A stretch of DNA of 64,000 bases from Punica granatum (taxonomy: Eukaryota > Streptophyta > Magnoliopsida > Myrtales > Lythraceae). The stretch spans positions 29,062,001-29,126,000 of the forward strand of contig NC_045131.1 in the NCBI RefSeq assembly GCF_007655135.1, written 5' to 3'. This document shows positions 46,920 through 59,504 of the stretch, one piece after another. The notes beneath the pieces were generated by a model. It had not been told where the DNA came from. It was given only the letters and a program-made list of their open reading frames with translations, and made no database searches. Both the position numbers and the translations under genes were made by a program. Position 1 is the first letter of the stretch. The number at the start of each line of letters is the position of its first letter.

Positions 46920-49286
46920 CTACCAGTGAGAATTTAGCAATACAAAACTAAAAAGCAGCACGGGCAATATAATTTGCTCCACACTGACAAAATTTCTTGG
47001 TCCGTTCCCAACAGGAATGTAAGTAGGAAGTGAGCATTCTTCACCATTGAAAAGAACTCTTGAAGGGAACCCGTCTCCTTTTGCGATGTTGAGCCCCGGG
47101 GTGAGCTTCTTCTTGAACGAGATCACTGACTGTTGCTTCCCAGGGACCGGCGGGTTTACCTTCGGATTGGTCCCATTGGTCTCGCCCATGATATAGGTCA
47201 GACCCGGCAAACCCTGGAGGAAGATGGTGTTGTTGAGGTCCTTGAATAGAGTTCCATTGAAGGAGTACGCTTTCTCGAATCCCTGGGCAGCTTTCTTCAT
47301 CTGGATGGCTGCGAACCAGTTCTCGAAATTCACTCTTTCCCAGTTGAACAGCGTGATTCGTACCGACCACCCATTCTGGTAGTCCGAGTATAAGTGCCAG
47401 TTCATGCTGACCCCGCAGTTGTCCCCGCAAGGCAAAGGACGTGGGATGTGGAAGTGCTTGATTTTCGCCCAGGCCACTGCCTTAGCCGACCGGTTCGCGA
47501 AGGGCACCAGGATGGCCTCTGACGGGAGGAGCATAGCCGAAGCGTCCTTGTTACATGTGTCATCATCGCTGCATCCACATGCACACGTGTTACACGGGAT
47601 GACGGAGCTGTTATAGTATGCAGAGAATGAGACACAGCAGTGCGATGTCGTCTGGGTAGGCTTCGTGATGTTGCACACGACCTGCCAGCTGGCGATTGCG
47701 GTTGTCGTGGCCTGCAGCCCACTTGGATCGGGGAATTCACTCGCTTCGACATGGATTGGAGCCCCGCAATTGTAGTCCGGGTTCAGTAGTCCAACGATTT
47801 TCCACCTCTCAGGCGGGTGAAGAGCCGTGCGGTTCAAATCTGGTGGTAGCTTGTAGACCTACAATCAATGTTGGCACGGCCCATGTTAAAATGTATTAGC
47901 TTTTTATTTTTTATTGCTGGAAAGTTTGTATTAATACATGTTAGCTTGTATTAATACATGTTAGCATGTATTAATTGATCAATCACGGCCAGATGTCCGA
48001 CATAATACAAAACATCTCATTGATTGTCTTGTTTTTTAGAAAAAAATTAGTCGAAGGAAGCTCATGAGCTCTAGTAAGGATTTGCCCATCGGGGAAATGA
48101 CATAGCAACTTGTCTCAGGACCTCCAGTTCATGTGTCCAGCATTGATTAGCTTTAAGCCTACCTGGAGTTGGAATACGGACTTTGACTGGCTGGGGTCCA
48201 TGATGGTTGGTAGCAGGGTCCCGTTCCGGCAACAGTACGGCAACTTCCCGGTCTTTGTATCATTTGCCCTCTCACGGGGGAGATCACCGATGACCGGCCT
48301 CTTCTCGCAGTTCATGACCTGCGAGAAGTCGAGGCTCTCGTAGTGCTGGGCGGCTTGGCCATAGATGCAGTCGGAATAGTCGATCTTGTGAGTATAAGCT
48401 CCTCGCATTGTGTAGATGAACTCGCCTCTCATCCATTCCCACGTCAAGTTCCAGTGGTCGAGGCGTCCTAAGGCATTATCGTTTTCCATCGTGACCTGAG
48501 CCAGATAATTTCCCTCGTAGGCTTGAATTACATCGTAGGTGAAGGATAGGTCGCCCTTCTGACGCAGCAACAGCTTCGTCTTTAGCTTTTTCACTTTATG
48601 TTTTGGATCCCGAACGCAGCAAGCATACATTGATGTCTCTGGAAAAACCAATTGGAGCAAAGGTTAATCTCAGAGATATGTATAAAAAAAAAAGGAAAAA
48701 ATGAAGGTTCGGTGAATGAGTAGATTTACTGACTGCGAGTTGTCGGTGCAGGGCATTTGAATCCGTCGACATCGAGCCGAATGGTCTTAGGCATTGGGAC
48801 CTTGGGCGGCTTCACACCGAACTGGGTCCCCATCAGCTGTATCTCTGCCTGGATCTGACTGATGTCTCCTGCGGTCTCGATGGAAGTCTTGAGATCCGTC
48901 TGGGGGTACCCAGTGAGGTAAGTCCCATTCCCAACATCAGCAGGAAAATCCTCAGTATCCGCCAGGACCGCTCCGGTAGCAGAAACCAAGATCTCTTTAT
49001 GCTGGAAACCAATGAAAATCTTCCATCCCTGAACCTCGACCGTGCCAGTGTTAGTCACGGTGACGGTTGAATTGAAGGCCCATGCCTGGGCCGAGGCGTT
49101 CTTCAAGCGGGGGAACTCCTTCCTCCTGGAATTAAATTCGTAAGATATGAATACGCCATTACAGTTCTCTTCTGCCGGGGGCGGTGCTGCCGGTTCATCG
49201 CTGTCGTCCTGAGCTACGATCCAAGAGGTCGAAGCCAACGAGATGAAGAACGTGAACAAGGTTAGGGACCTCCACTCTATGTTCAT
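46920..49286 (-). CDS. COBRA-like protein, COBL7 type (GPI-anchored)
   Basis: Three exons, 49286-48734, 48638-48163 and 47858-46920, join in frame into 655 residues, the length of the long COBL7-11 subgroup. Features in order: signal peptide 1-26; an N-terminal subgroup-specific domain (NCNGVFISYEF through GFKCPAPTT); then the COBRA domain starting near CCVRDP (about 191). The exon junction segment SKSVFQLQVYKLPPDLNRT follows at about 335-354, then the cysteine-rich block CCVSFSAYYN..CNTCACGC. Many N-glycosylation sites (for example NGT, NRT) are present. A hydrophobic C-terminus (IILPVLLFSFVLL) fits a GPI anchor signal. COBRA proteins act at the plasma membrane/wall in oriented cellulose deposition. 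The first donor (GTCAGT) was chosen to keep frame across the junction. Confidence 0.93.
47926..47975. repeat. Tandem 20-bp repeat in the second COBL intron
   Basis: TTGTATTAATACATGTTAGC occurs twice head to tail (47926-47965), with a partial third copy (ATGTATTAATT). The unit itself contains the near-palindrome TGTATTAATACA. Confidence 0.9.
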
Positions 49287-49365
49287 GTCTCTTTAGAAAG
49301 GAAAAACATTTGATCTGATTGCTCTTTCCTCTCTTGAAATTGTTAGGAATTGTTGAAAAGGGGGG

Positions 49366-49386
49366 GAGAGAGAGAGAGAGAGAGAG
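49366..49386. repeat. (GA)n microsatellite in the COBL leader
   Basis: GA units 80-100 bp upstream of the COBL start codon, read as (TC)n in the transcript, with a G7 run beside it. Confidence 0.85.
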
Positions 49387-49459
49387 GAAGAGAAGAGGTG
49401 GTGGAGTGAGATTTGATTTGAGTGAGTAATGGGGCGCATTTGGGGAAGACAAAGTCAGA

Positions 49460-51046
49460 TGAAACCTCCTCCTCAGAGATACCGATGTATGTGCTCAGAC
49501 TAACTGCTTTAACGGTTTTATGAATTTTGCATTAAATCATCTAGTCATGAATATCCAAAATTAATATAATTAATGAGAAAGGAAGCGTAATGTAATGAGA
49601 TACGTCCTTGCTTGGTAATCTTTAAATTCTCATCAGTAGAATTATCATATATACGCATTTATTTAACCTTTTTTTGTCAGTTTCATTTCGCTAGTTCATT
49701 GGAGGGGAAATCAATATGAATAATTTTATTGTCCAAAATAATACGATTAATAAATATTTCAAAAATGGGCCTGCACTTGTTGAGAATTCGGGCCCAAAAT
49801 ACTACAAGACCAAGGCCCACCAAACCTTTTATGATCATTAGATTGACATCTTAAATTTTTTTTTCAATTATAAGAGAGGCACGTAAGTATAATACAATGA
49901 AATATAAATTTTAATAGGATATTCTCACCGAGTATCAAATTTGAAATTTCTTGATGACTAGGCGAGAACGTGCGCCACTGCGTTATAACCTGTTTGAATA
50001 ACACCTTAAACTTTGATGATTGCTAGATTGAATCTTATACATCTCAGTCCCGCTTTGCTTCACATCATCTAGAAAGCCTAATATGAAATGAAATCAAACA
50101 GGTCGCTAGTTGAAGGTTCCAAAATGGAGACTTTAGAGGGAATTTACTTAATAAGTGCGAGTTCATTGTATAATCTTTTCAACTTCCAGAATGGAGACTT
50201 TAGAGGGCATTTACTTAATAAGTGCAAGTTCATAGTAAAAACTTTTCAGTGCAAACAAAATAATCTGGTTATTATTATCTCAAAAACCTAATATAAAATG
50301 AAATCGAGCAGATCGCCAGTTGAAGGTTTTAAAATGAGACTTTGGAAGGCATTTTCCTTATGAACGTGAGTTCAATGTACAAACTTCACAATGCCAATGG
50401 AGTCAATGAACTTATTGGTGCCAAGCGGTCAAGTACGTGGAAGGTGCAAAGTGTATAAAGACAAAGCCTGAGGGACAAAGTGGTCTGGAAGCAAAACTTT
50501 GGGGGGCAAAGCATAATTTGCTTTTTCATATTTCGTATTTTCATCGGAAACTTAATTTTCCAGTTCCAAGAGAGATGGGAAAACGACGTACACAATCAAA
50601 CTATAACTGGAAAACAAACTCTCGTTTCCAAGGAACTGACCTTCCAAGTTTCAAACCCAGAGGACTTTCCAGTTAGCATAACTTCAACCATCAGAGCATA
50701 AAAGAATCCATACCTCAACAACTGCCTAGCCGAAAAAGGGAAAAAAAAGATTAAATTAAATTTTTGCAACTTCTTAAGGAAGAAAAAGAACACAGGGAAA
50801 AAGAAGATCATCTTCGTCCGGGAACACAGACAGTCATCATCTGTCTTCAACACATCCTTGCCCGAACATGCCCTGGTAAAACACGGCCAATTCAAATTTA
50901 CAAAAGTTCCATCGATGTTTGGTTCTAAGTTTTCCTCCTCCAGGGCCGAATCATGGAACCACAATCTTTTTCTATGAACAAGTGGTAGCCTTCTTGGTCC
51001 GTTCTCTTACTGATTCCGAGTGTTCATATAGCCAGGGGGAGCCGGT
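49460..51046. other. Spacer between the COBL upstream region and the RIC gene
   Basis: No gene recognised. It holds the diverged repeats at 50078-50390. The part at about 50600-51046 is probably the 3' untranslated region and downstream flank of the RIC gene. Confidence 0.45.
50078..50390. repeat. Three diverged direct repeats of about 60-100 bp
   Basis: The full unit (AATATGAAATGAAATC, AGTTGAAGGTT, AAAATGGAGACTTTAGAGGG, GTTCATTGTA) starts at about 50079. A partial copy follows at about 50185-50250 and a diverged full copy at about 50287-50390. Confidence 0.75.
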
Positions 51047-53052
51047 CTATAGTTGTAGGTTCGGAGTTCTCTCCATTTCTAAGTATGCAGACTTTGATTT
51101 TGACGCTCGGGATGTTTTTGATGAGGATGAGGACTTGGGGGATGAGGATGACTTGCTCTTCTTCCGTCTCTGTTTCTTGGGAATGCTAGGGAGGTCGGGA
51201 GGCAGTTGGTCTTTGAAAGCCTCCAACGTGGGTTGTTGTCCCATTAGTTGCTCGAAATCTGAAACGAGAACGGCGAAAGAACTCAGAATTTAGGACATCC
51301 TTGACCAAAAGAAGATTACTTGCTTCTGGAAAACTGGGAAGACCAAACAGAATGTTGTCTAAAACCAAACAGACAAGACAGAACTATGAAACCATAGGCA
51401 ATATAGTTATGCTGCTTCTAAATACAAAAGGTATAAGAAATAAAGGAATGTTTGTATCCCGAGCACAAATGAAAGTAAAAGATTGAGTAAGGTCCAATCA
51501 GAAGCAGGATGTTTTTCAACAATGACAGCCAAATTCGGAGTGAGACTCGTCGTAATTGATAGGACCACATTGATGTTTCAACAACAGATTGAAAGATAGA
51601 TCGACAGGTCTCTGCATCATTAATAAGTATCGAAGATTTAATGGCGGAATATTAGAAGTTAGGCTGGAACGGAAACACGGGTCATGGAAGTGGTTAAAGT
51701 AAACAGACAGAACCCTTCAACCAATGTAAATCAATAACTAAAAATGGAACACCAGACACCAAGAAACAGGCCTTTTTCCAGGGACAAGAAGTAATCGGAG
51801 ATTCCCCTTATTAAAGAAGTATTTACTCTAGAAGAGCCAAAGTTCTTCGTAGCTGGAGGAAAAGAATCTCGGGGCTTTCCTCGCACAACTTAAACAAAAC
51901 CTCAGATATTGTAAAAGGAATTTTGATGTAAACAATAAACATTATCACTGTTCCAGAACCGACAATTCAACCCGTGAAGGTGGGCAAACGACGGGACCCA
52001 CCTGAAGACTTTCCTCCTTGTCTGTTTATGACAATTTGATTTCAGTAACTTTTTTACTTCTTGTGGCATGATTTTCTTTAAACCAGTGACCAGGAAGAAA
52101 ACTTACCCTGGGACGACCATGTCGAAGGGGGCACTGAGTTAGAATCCCCGTGGTCACCGATGGTGGCTAGCGAGGTCGAGAAATCAGGTGCTGACTTGAA
52201 TTCATTCATCTGCATTGTGTTTAGGTCGTTAGCTTTTAAGAACAGTTAAACTGTCAAAAGAAAAAGGGCCTCATTCTTCCTCTCAAGGACACAAATTTAA
52301 AGTGATTCTTGATCTCGGTATGGAATTGCCGCCTTCTGTGATCTGCTTAGACTGTAAATTCTAGAATGTGCGGGGCAATTGTCATAAACATGCACAGGGT
52401 ATATAGTCAAGAAGGTGTCAAGTACCAATAGGAGAAATTTTTAAACATGATAAGCCACCATCTCTCACACATGGACTCAAACTCGGCGAATGCCTTAATA
52501 CGATCCCAAGTCACCGACGGCAACTGATCTAAATGTTCCACTCGCATATCAGTCCATCACGTTGGGAAATGAAGAAGGAAACAAAGCATGAAACTCACCC
52601 AACTGGGGGCACTTCCAGAAGGGCCATCCCACCCGATATGAGCAACGTGCTTGACATCTGTCGGGTACCCAATCTCCATCTCCCTCTCCTTCACCACTGC
52701 AAAATTGAAACCAAAAACCCAATTAGCATAACTTCCATTTCCTGCAGTTCAACAGGGAAGTCTGCGCCTTTTGCTGCAGGGAACTGCTCCAATGCTTGCC
52801 TTTTGCACATATGGAAAACAACGACAAGTTTCAACCTTTTCCTCAACATACATCCTCCGAGCCGACACATACTATACAGAAAAGTGTCCCAATTAATTTT
52901 CCAAAGCTAAACCAAAAATTAATCCTCTTTTACAGACAAAAACTACCCGGAAGAAAAAGAATGGCAGAGAATGAAGAGGGGGGAGATGTGTTACCGAAGA
53001 TTTGAGAGAGGTACTTGAAGCTTTTGTAAATTCCCTTCATCTTTGTGGCCAT
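51047..53052 (-). CDS. ROP-interactive CRIB motif protein, RIC10/RIC11-like
   Basis: Four exons, 53052-52995, 52696-52599, 52209-52107 and 51258-51047, give 156 residues in frame. The N-terminus [19 protein letters not shown] is a family signature. The CRIB motif follows at residues 28-43 ([16 protein letters not shown]), with the prolines, histidines and aspartate that contact Rho GTPases. After it comes PSW, then MNEFK, then a Ser/Lys-rich basic tail ([13 protein letters not shown]). RIC proteins bind active ROP GTPases and act in cell polarity, cytoskeleton and vesicle control, usually at the plasma membrane. No other domain is present, as in the family. The start at 53052 is preferred because [12 protein letters not shown] matches known RICs. 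A short upstream ORF is listed separately. Confidence 0.92.
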
Positions 53053-53123
53053 TGCAGCAAGAAGGCAGATAATTTTTCTCAAGAACCAGAGCAAAGAGCC
53101 TTCCAGTCACCAAATGCAGCTAC

Positions 53124-53150
53124 TCAGGAAGCTTTGTAAATTCCCTTCAT
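53124..53150 (-). promoter_or_regulatory. Eight-codon upstream ORF copying the start of the RIC protein
   Basis: ATG AAG GGA ATT TAC AAA GCT TCC TGA encodes MKGIYKAS and ends 71 bases before the RIC start codon. The 23-bp plus-strand sequence at 53128-53150 equals 53017-53040 apart from one missing T, so it is a local duplication of the real N-terminal coding segment. Whether it lies in the mature leader is not known. Confidence 0.55.
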
Positions 53151-53518
53151 TTCCTCGCAACTGGTGCCCCCAGACGAGCCATACCAGATAGCTCAGACAG
53201 ACTTGGTTGCAGAATTCCGAGGGGAGGAGGAAAGGAGGAGCCTTTGGGGGCAGAATCTCTGTGGACCTTGGTGAGGTGGAAGGAAGAGACAGAGAGCAGA
53301 GCAAAGGAGGGAGAGGAGAAAGTGGTGTGGGGGAAACTAATGGAAGCTTCACAGATGAGGCTATGAAGGGAAAAGTGGTGAAATTTTGGTGCTTTGCTTG
53401 TCTGCTAGGGGATGCATCGCAAGTGTTGTAGATATAAGTGGGGGACTGCTTTGGCCTGTCTTTTGTTGCTTATTGAGTTAACGATGGCCTCAATGGCGTT
53501 CACTGGCCTTACCAAGGA

Positions 53519-53542
53519 CTCTCTCTCTCTCTCTCTCTCTCT
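53519..53542. repeat. (CT)12 microsatellite
   Basis: Twenty-four bases of CT about 470 bp upstream of the RIC start codon. Confidence 0.95.
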
Positions 53543-53599
53543 AACTCTGCTGTCTCATATTAAAGAGACGGGGTAGATGGGGCAAAGAAAAGTGGGAGG

Positions 53600-54523
53600 G
53601 AAAGTTCTTGGGGGAAGGGGAAGAAAGAGGCCATTTGTTTGTCTCCCTGTCGGAGCAGTTCTTTGGATCTTTGAAGCAGTCAATGAACTCGTACGGAATA
53701 ATGGATGGAGATGTCATATTTTGGTAATTAGAGATGATAAATTATAGAGGACATATACTAATTTTACATCGGTTAGGTTATTTCCGAATTTTATTTCTCC
53801 AATTGGATTACAAATAGTTAAATTGGCTCTCGTAATTTTTTGAATGGTTCTATTCTGTCAATATATATTTTGCTCTCGCGAATTACCATGAATAATCTTA
53901 TCTCCCTCTTTCCTTCTGCAATATATAATTTCTTAATAATTTTATATTCAATTCTTAGCTAAAAGAAAATTTAGCCTAATAAGACGTACCTTTTGCCCGG
54001 CTTTTTCTTCATATTTTTTCCATTTATAGATATTCTTTGGAAGACAATATTAGATGAAATCAACATATGAAACTAACATGTGTAACTTCTAATTAAATGT
54101 TGAGAAGAATTTGAATGAAACTGGTGTTATAGCTCCACAAGATGATGTGTCAGAGTCTAGTTGCGGTTGCATACCACGGATTGGTGAGACTATAAGATAT
54201 CTTCATCTCACTGGCTAATACTAGTTCTCGTTCAAATGTCTATAAGAAAATGCTTCTATTAACGTCCGACCGTCCTTAAAGAATTTCTCACAAACCTCTA
54301 AAGCATTGCTCCTGCTTCTTTATATTGTATATAGATACATGTTCTTATGTTTGGTCGAATATACAGAAACTTGTGTTTACTCAATAACAAATGTTTATAG
54401 CTAATTATTGTTTTATTTTCTATGTTAAACGAGCTTAGTATGATGTCTGTATTGGATATGAATAATTGTATCTCTTTGATAAGCATATTACCAACATATA
54501 TTCTAAATTTCTTATCTGAATGA

Positions 54524-54563
<40 letters not shown>

Positions 54564-57377
54564 AGGATATTGAGGGTATATTTTAATATGTGATATTTTG
54601 TTTAGGACTTTATTTCCTAGTTTACTAAATAGCCAGTTTCTAATTATTATTTAAAAGGACCTATATGCTTAAGGCCTTCTTAATTAATTCTTGATTGTTA
54701 ATATTCAGAGTATTTTTTTGGGTAATTATATTCTAAGCATTTTTAGATTAATTGATTTACATACTATGTTTTCTGTATTCAAAATTTAAAAAATGATTCG
54801 GCTATGATCGTGATTCATGATGCATTAACTATGGACAACGAATTTCATCAGCACAAACACTATATGCATCGCTATTCGAAATTTTAATTGGTAGAAATTG
54901 AACTATTAGAACCTCAAAATTCGGTTACTCTGGAATCTATGCTATATAATGGATAATGACCATAAAAATATCACTATAATAAGTTTATTGTAGCCTGTCG
55001 GAGCAAGTAAGTAATTAATTAGTTCTTTTTTTTACTGACTTTGACTAATTATGATTTATGATCTTTTGAAATGACAGCTTACCAGCATTCCATTATTATT
55101 ATTTTTTGAATTTCTAGGGAAATCCTATGTGCCAGCAGCAAGTCATAAGAAAATCTTTTTAAATGAAGCAAAAGAAAAGAAACATTATGAAAATTATATA
55201 TTTCATAAGTCAAATCATAACAGATTCATTCAGCCCATAATGAATTTGTGGCAATTGGTATTTCAGAATCTTTTATTTCTCTTCGTGCCATCCACATGAG
55301 AAAGAAGCATACTCTATTAGTTGTTGTAATGCAATGTACAATTCTTTTAATCCGAGAATGATTTGTTTAGGTTTTTTTTTTTTACGGGAGATAAATTCGA
55401 ATTTTGCTTACAGCTCATGTGAACACCTTGTAAATTCATAAAATAGATAAATTCGTCCACATAAATAGTACAAATGATCTAATAAAAAGTATTTTTCATG
55501 TACAATTTCTTAATCGCTCCAGCTTAATCTTACGAAGAAAACTATACAATTAGGCTCCCAGACCAATCTTATCGGGTTGGAGAACCATTTGTTTGCATAG
55601 CAGAATATCATTTTCCTAAGGGTACTTCATTTGGGTTATTATATTATTCCACTAACTTGTTGGGTGATACGAAAATCAGAATTTCTTTTATTTTTCCTTT
55701 TTTTCATTTTTTTTCAATTTTTGTTTTTTAGGAGGATGTGCTTATCAAATGCTTAGTTGTATCTGAATGATGTTTATGGAAGGTTGCAGCCACGTTTTTG
55801 AGAAGATTTCCTTTCCTTCTTTGAGTGAAACGCAATCTTAATATGTTCATCTTTGCCCAATAAGGAAACAATTCCAATCTTTAACCCTTGGAAAATATGA
55901 ACATTTTCATGTTTGCCTCATAATCGCATTTCTACCATCATATGAAAGAATAATGGATGGCATTTTAGATTCACCGCGTGTGGAGAAATTGTGTTATACA
56001 TCTGTTACATATGTCACGAACAGAAAAGAAACCACACGGAAATAATTAACATACCATATGATTACATGATGATCAGGCGTTTCTCCACTCGTCTATTTCG
56101 ACACCGCAATTTATTTTGTTTCGATTTCTTGGGTTTGGATTTGAAACGAAAACCGAACAAGACCCGTGCCAAACCATATATACAGATTATAAATTCCCAT
56201 TATTGTGTTAATAACAAACCAAATAGAATATTCCCTCTATTTTCAATTAGCTCAAAATGGAGTACTGATTTTCCAATGATTAGATGCATGGAATGGTTAC
56301 CAGGAACTCAAACTAAATTTTCGGGCAGGAGAACACTGACCCACTAATCGTCGATTACTCCTCTCTTTGAAATGGTTCCTGGTTCTGGGACTTGAAAAGG
56401 TGGGGCTTTGTCCATCATTTATAAATGAGTAAAATAATTTATGAAAGAGTGAGAGGAGGAAACGCTACATAAAATAATTTATGAAACTCTTCAATTAATA
56501 TTTTGTTTGTTCTGTAATCGACAAATTTTTATTATTTTGTCCATATTATTTGTAAATAGGAATATATAATTAAAGAATTTCTTCCAAATAAAAAGATTAT
56601 GCAAAATTTAAAATGAATTTCTCGAAATATAAGATTTTTTTTTCAAATTCAATATACTAAATATTTCATAAATAGAAGATATCAAAATTCATTTTGTACA
56701 CCATCTTTCTATATACTCAATCCCCACATGATATCTCTCACTCTTCGTATTCACTTTATACATGTTTCTGGATTACTGTCTCTCTATACATATTTGTATT
56801 TTTAATAAAAAAGAATAAGGTGGATAGTAGTAGTAGCGATCTTATTGCCCCCGCTACGCTATGTCAGAACTCTCGTGTTTCATGAACTGATCAACCACCC
56901 CACATTCGCCATCATGATTCACTTCTTTGATCTCTCACTTGTAATTTACATATTTATTATGTCAACTTCAATTGCTATACAGTATATATAGATTTTGACA
57001 ACCCTTTATTCTTTTATCTATATTAATTCATTCGTACGCTATAGAATTGACTAAGAAAAGGTTACCGCGAAACCTACAGATATTTCAACTAGTTAACTAC
57101 AAGAGCTCGGCACGGACCGATCACTTGCACCTCACTTGCACCTACAAATTTCATTAGTAGTGCTTTAGATTGATGAACAATAGACTTCATTCAGCCTAGA
57201 AGTGGATAACATCAAATACATCGATTGCGCTTGCTCCTGGAACAGCTATGAGGGTCGAACGAAAGATAAGATTTGAAGACTTATGTTGACAGATGATGAT
57301 AGATCCAATATGCAGAAATGATCGAAGTGGTCTCCTTCAGAGCCACCGCGACAAATTCTGGAAATATAATACAGTTA
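53600..57377. other. Intergenic DNA between RIC and NTF2
   Basis: AT-rich, with no recognisable gene on either strand. (TA)17 lies at 54526-54559. A weakly open plus-strand segment at 55991-56347 has no ATG start and no family resemblance. Confidence 0.5.
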
Positions 57378-57858
57378 TCACCCATAGTTCAGGCGGAAAA
57401 TGTCATTCTGCACGAAGAAGCTTCCCGCCGGTGATGGAACCAAGTGAAACATCTGCAACAAAACAATAGCTCGCTCGTTATACTTAATCATCTGATCACA
57501 ACGAAATGTTATATATGACTGGAATTATACAAACGTCGTTAATGAAGGGAATGGAGACCTGGCTGAATCGGAGGTGGTGTTCCTCCTCTGGTAACTGCAA
57601 GGAGCCGCTCACGAACACAACAATGCCGGCCGAGGAGGAGGGCTGGGAGTCGACGGTGCTGATATGGTGCTGGCATTTATCAAATGGGAGGTCCCTAAGC
57701 TTTGCAGAGATCTCATCTACCCCAACGATCTTCTGCCCTTCGAATGTGAGCATCGAAGTCGGGTGGTAGAGCGAGGAGAGGCTGCTCCGGTCATTGTCGA
57801 AGAGGCTGTAGTAGTGTTCTACAAATGCCTTGCTCACCACTTCCACTTGCTCTTCCAT
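57378..57858 (-). CDS. NTF2: Nuclear transport factor 2 (NTF2)
   Basis: Two exons, 57858-57559 (100 codons, donor CAG/GTCTCC) and 57452-57378 (acceptor TTGCAG/ATG), encode 124 residues, the normal NTF2 length. The single NTF2 cone fold is evident: KAFVEHYYSLFD, MLTFEGQKIVGVDEI, CQHHISTVDSQPSS, IVVFVSGSLQL, FSQMFHLVPSPAGSFFVQNDIFRLNYG. NTF2 homodimers bind RanGDP and FG nucleoporins and bring Ran back into the nucleus. The ATG at 57858-57856 gives MEEQVEVVSKAF. Open codons further upstream (GTG GTG) have no ATG and are not used. The family normally has one or two introns here. Confidence 0.95.
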
Positions 57859-57926
57859 CACCACAGCACTTCGCTAATCACTCTTCCTATCGTCTCATCC
57901 TCTCTTTCTCCTTCACGCAAAGAAGA

Positions 57927-57934
57927 ATATTTAA
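57927..57934 (-). promoter_or_regulatory. Possible TATA element of NTF2
   Basis: The minus strand reads TTAAATAT about 70 bp upstream of the NTF2 start. It is positional support only. Confidence 0.3.
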
Positions 57935-57959
57935 GGAAGAGTCCTTGCCTGTAAAGTTG

Positions 57960-59199
57960 TCCTAAAGGTAAGATTCCTTTCTTCCCGGGACCAATTTGCC
58001 CTTCTCAGCTTTGAAAACTGATGCCATTTAGACGTTTCAGCTGATTCTCTAGGTTATCGGACACTAAATTCATCGGATGACCGATTACAAGTGAAGATGC
58101 TCTGCTCTTGTGGCACAGGTCCTATCTGCTCGTTTTGTCATGGCCAGTCCACGTCCATGTGACTTTGCTAGTAAAGTCTTATTCAACCGGTGGATGAGGG
58201 ATTGTAGGCAGATTCTAGATGTTATGAGCTATCCCTCAAATGACGAGCTACGCTTTTGTTCGACCTACAGACTGGAAGATTATAGGCAGAATCTTGAAAT
58301 TGTAAGCAAGATCAAAGGATGGATGAGGGAAAATGTTGGGACCTTGAGGAAAAATAATGGAGTGAATCGAACGGGTTGCTTTCGTACACAAAGTTGCTGT
58401 GGAGGAAACAAAAGAGATGTAGAACGATGGATGTAATTTAAACAAGAGCATAGGCTGCCCTTTAACTAGCTCTTCAAGTGTCACTTTTCTGTCCGAGCAT
58501 CGAGATTAAAAAACAAACAATACGTGCTCTTCCGTTCCGGAAATGCTGATATGCTTCATCGGAGGGAGAAGTGATTTCAGTACTAGCAAACTATCAATGG
58601 CCGAATGCGAAAGGAAAGGGAATATATGCTTTGCTTTTATGGTCGACCATCCAACCAAAAGATGGGATGCTCGCTTGCTTACAGCCACTACTCTTGAGAA
58701 AGGCAGCTTCTGTTGCTCTTCTCTTTTCATAGCCTTCAGGTAACACTGCAGAGAATCGGCCCGGATTCTGCGGCAACGTGCTTATTCCCTCATGATCGAA
58801 CAGAAGTCAGCCCAAGCAGCCTCCTTCATTTATTCCCTCACCCTTTCACCTCGACGACAGTTACATTCGAACAAATGTATAATGTATTCTCCACACATAT
58901 GTTTCTGTTGGAACTGCATCATTTCTGTTGATAAGAGAGAGAAACAACAAGACAATGACAAGCTTTATAGAGCCAAGAACCATTGATGGCCTTTCCTTAT
59001 GAAAGGGTGGGGAAACAGGAAAGAATAGCATCACTATACAAGTTGGTCGCATTCCGTATAGGGATTTCATTCCATTTCCATTCTCCCCTGCCATAATTGC
59101 ACTATGGAATCGCTCTAAAACACGAATACCTTATCTAGCAACTCCAGTCAATTTCCTTTCCATTTCTATCGAACCCCACCTAGGAGATCACTCGCATAC
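57960..59199. other. Region between NTF2 and an unassigned exon
   Basis: Base composition is closer to that of genic DNA than to the AT-rich spacers. Open segments exist on the minus strand at 58248-58484 and 58506-58730 in the same frame, separated by a stop. I could not join them by credible introns or recognise a product. They may belong to the same broken or unrecognised gene as the exon at 59200. Confidence 0.35.
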
Positions 59200-59504
59200 C
59201 TGAACAGTATTTATGCATGAATAGCTCCAATGGCTCATGCAACAAAATATCGGTAAATTGATCACTACCCAAAACGGGTTCAAAGGCATTCACAACCTCT
59301 TTTCTCAGTGACACAGAATGCCAAAGGGCAAGCGCAAAGATGTCTCGTTGCCAAACCGTCACTGACATCCTCTCGTACTCAACTTGCCCAGTACAGAAGA
59401 AGTTTCTTTCCCTTACATCCCACCTTGATTCCATGAAACATGGAGTGCATTGAATTCCACACTCAGCTAACATTAGTTGAGGTATATATGGAGCCGATGT
59501 GTAT
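59200..59504 (-). CDS. Probable internal exon of an unassigned gene
   Basis: 305 bases with a good acceptor (GTGTTTCAG/ATACAC) and donor (TTCAG/GTATGCGAG) and no stop in one frame, coding about 101 residues. Local segments are CGIQCTPCFMESRWDVRE, NFFCTGQVEYERMSVTVWQR and HEPLELFMHKYCS. It is cysteine- and tryptophan-containing and looks like real coding sequence, but I do not recognise the family. A second exon-like piece (59712-59772, KITDFLICDEDAFNIEVWHK) lies upstream, but its phase does not fit a direct join. The gene may be larger, or a decayed copy. Confidence 0.45.

Noticed and set aside
57859..57864. NTF2 start two codons further upstream
   Set aside because: The codons are GTG GTG. 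The first ATG at 57858 gives the family N-terminus.
58110..58436. Plus-strand 108-codon frame
   Set aside because: It starts at GTG, has no domain, and overlaps a minus-strand open region. Neither is supported.
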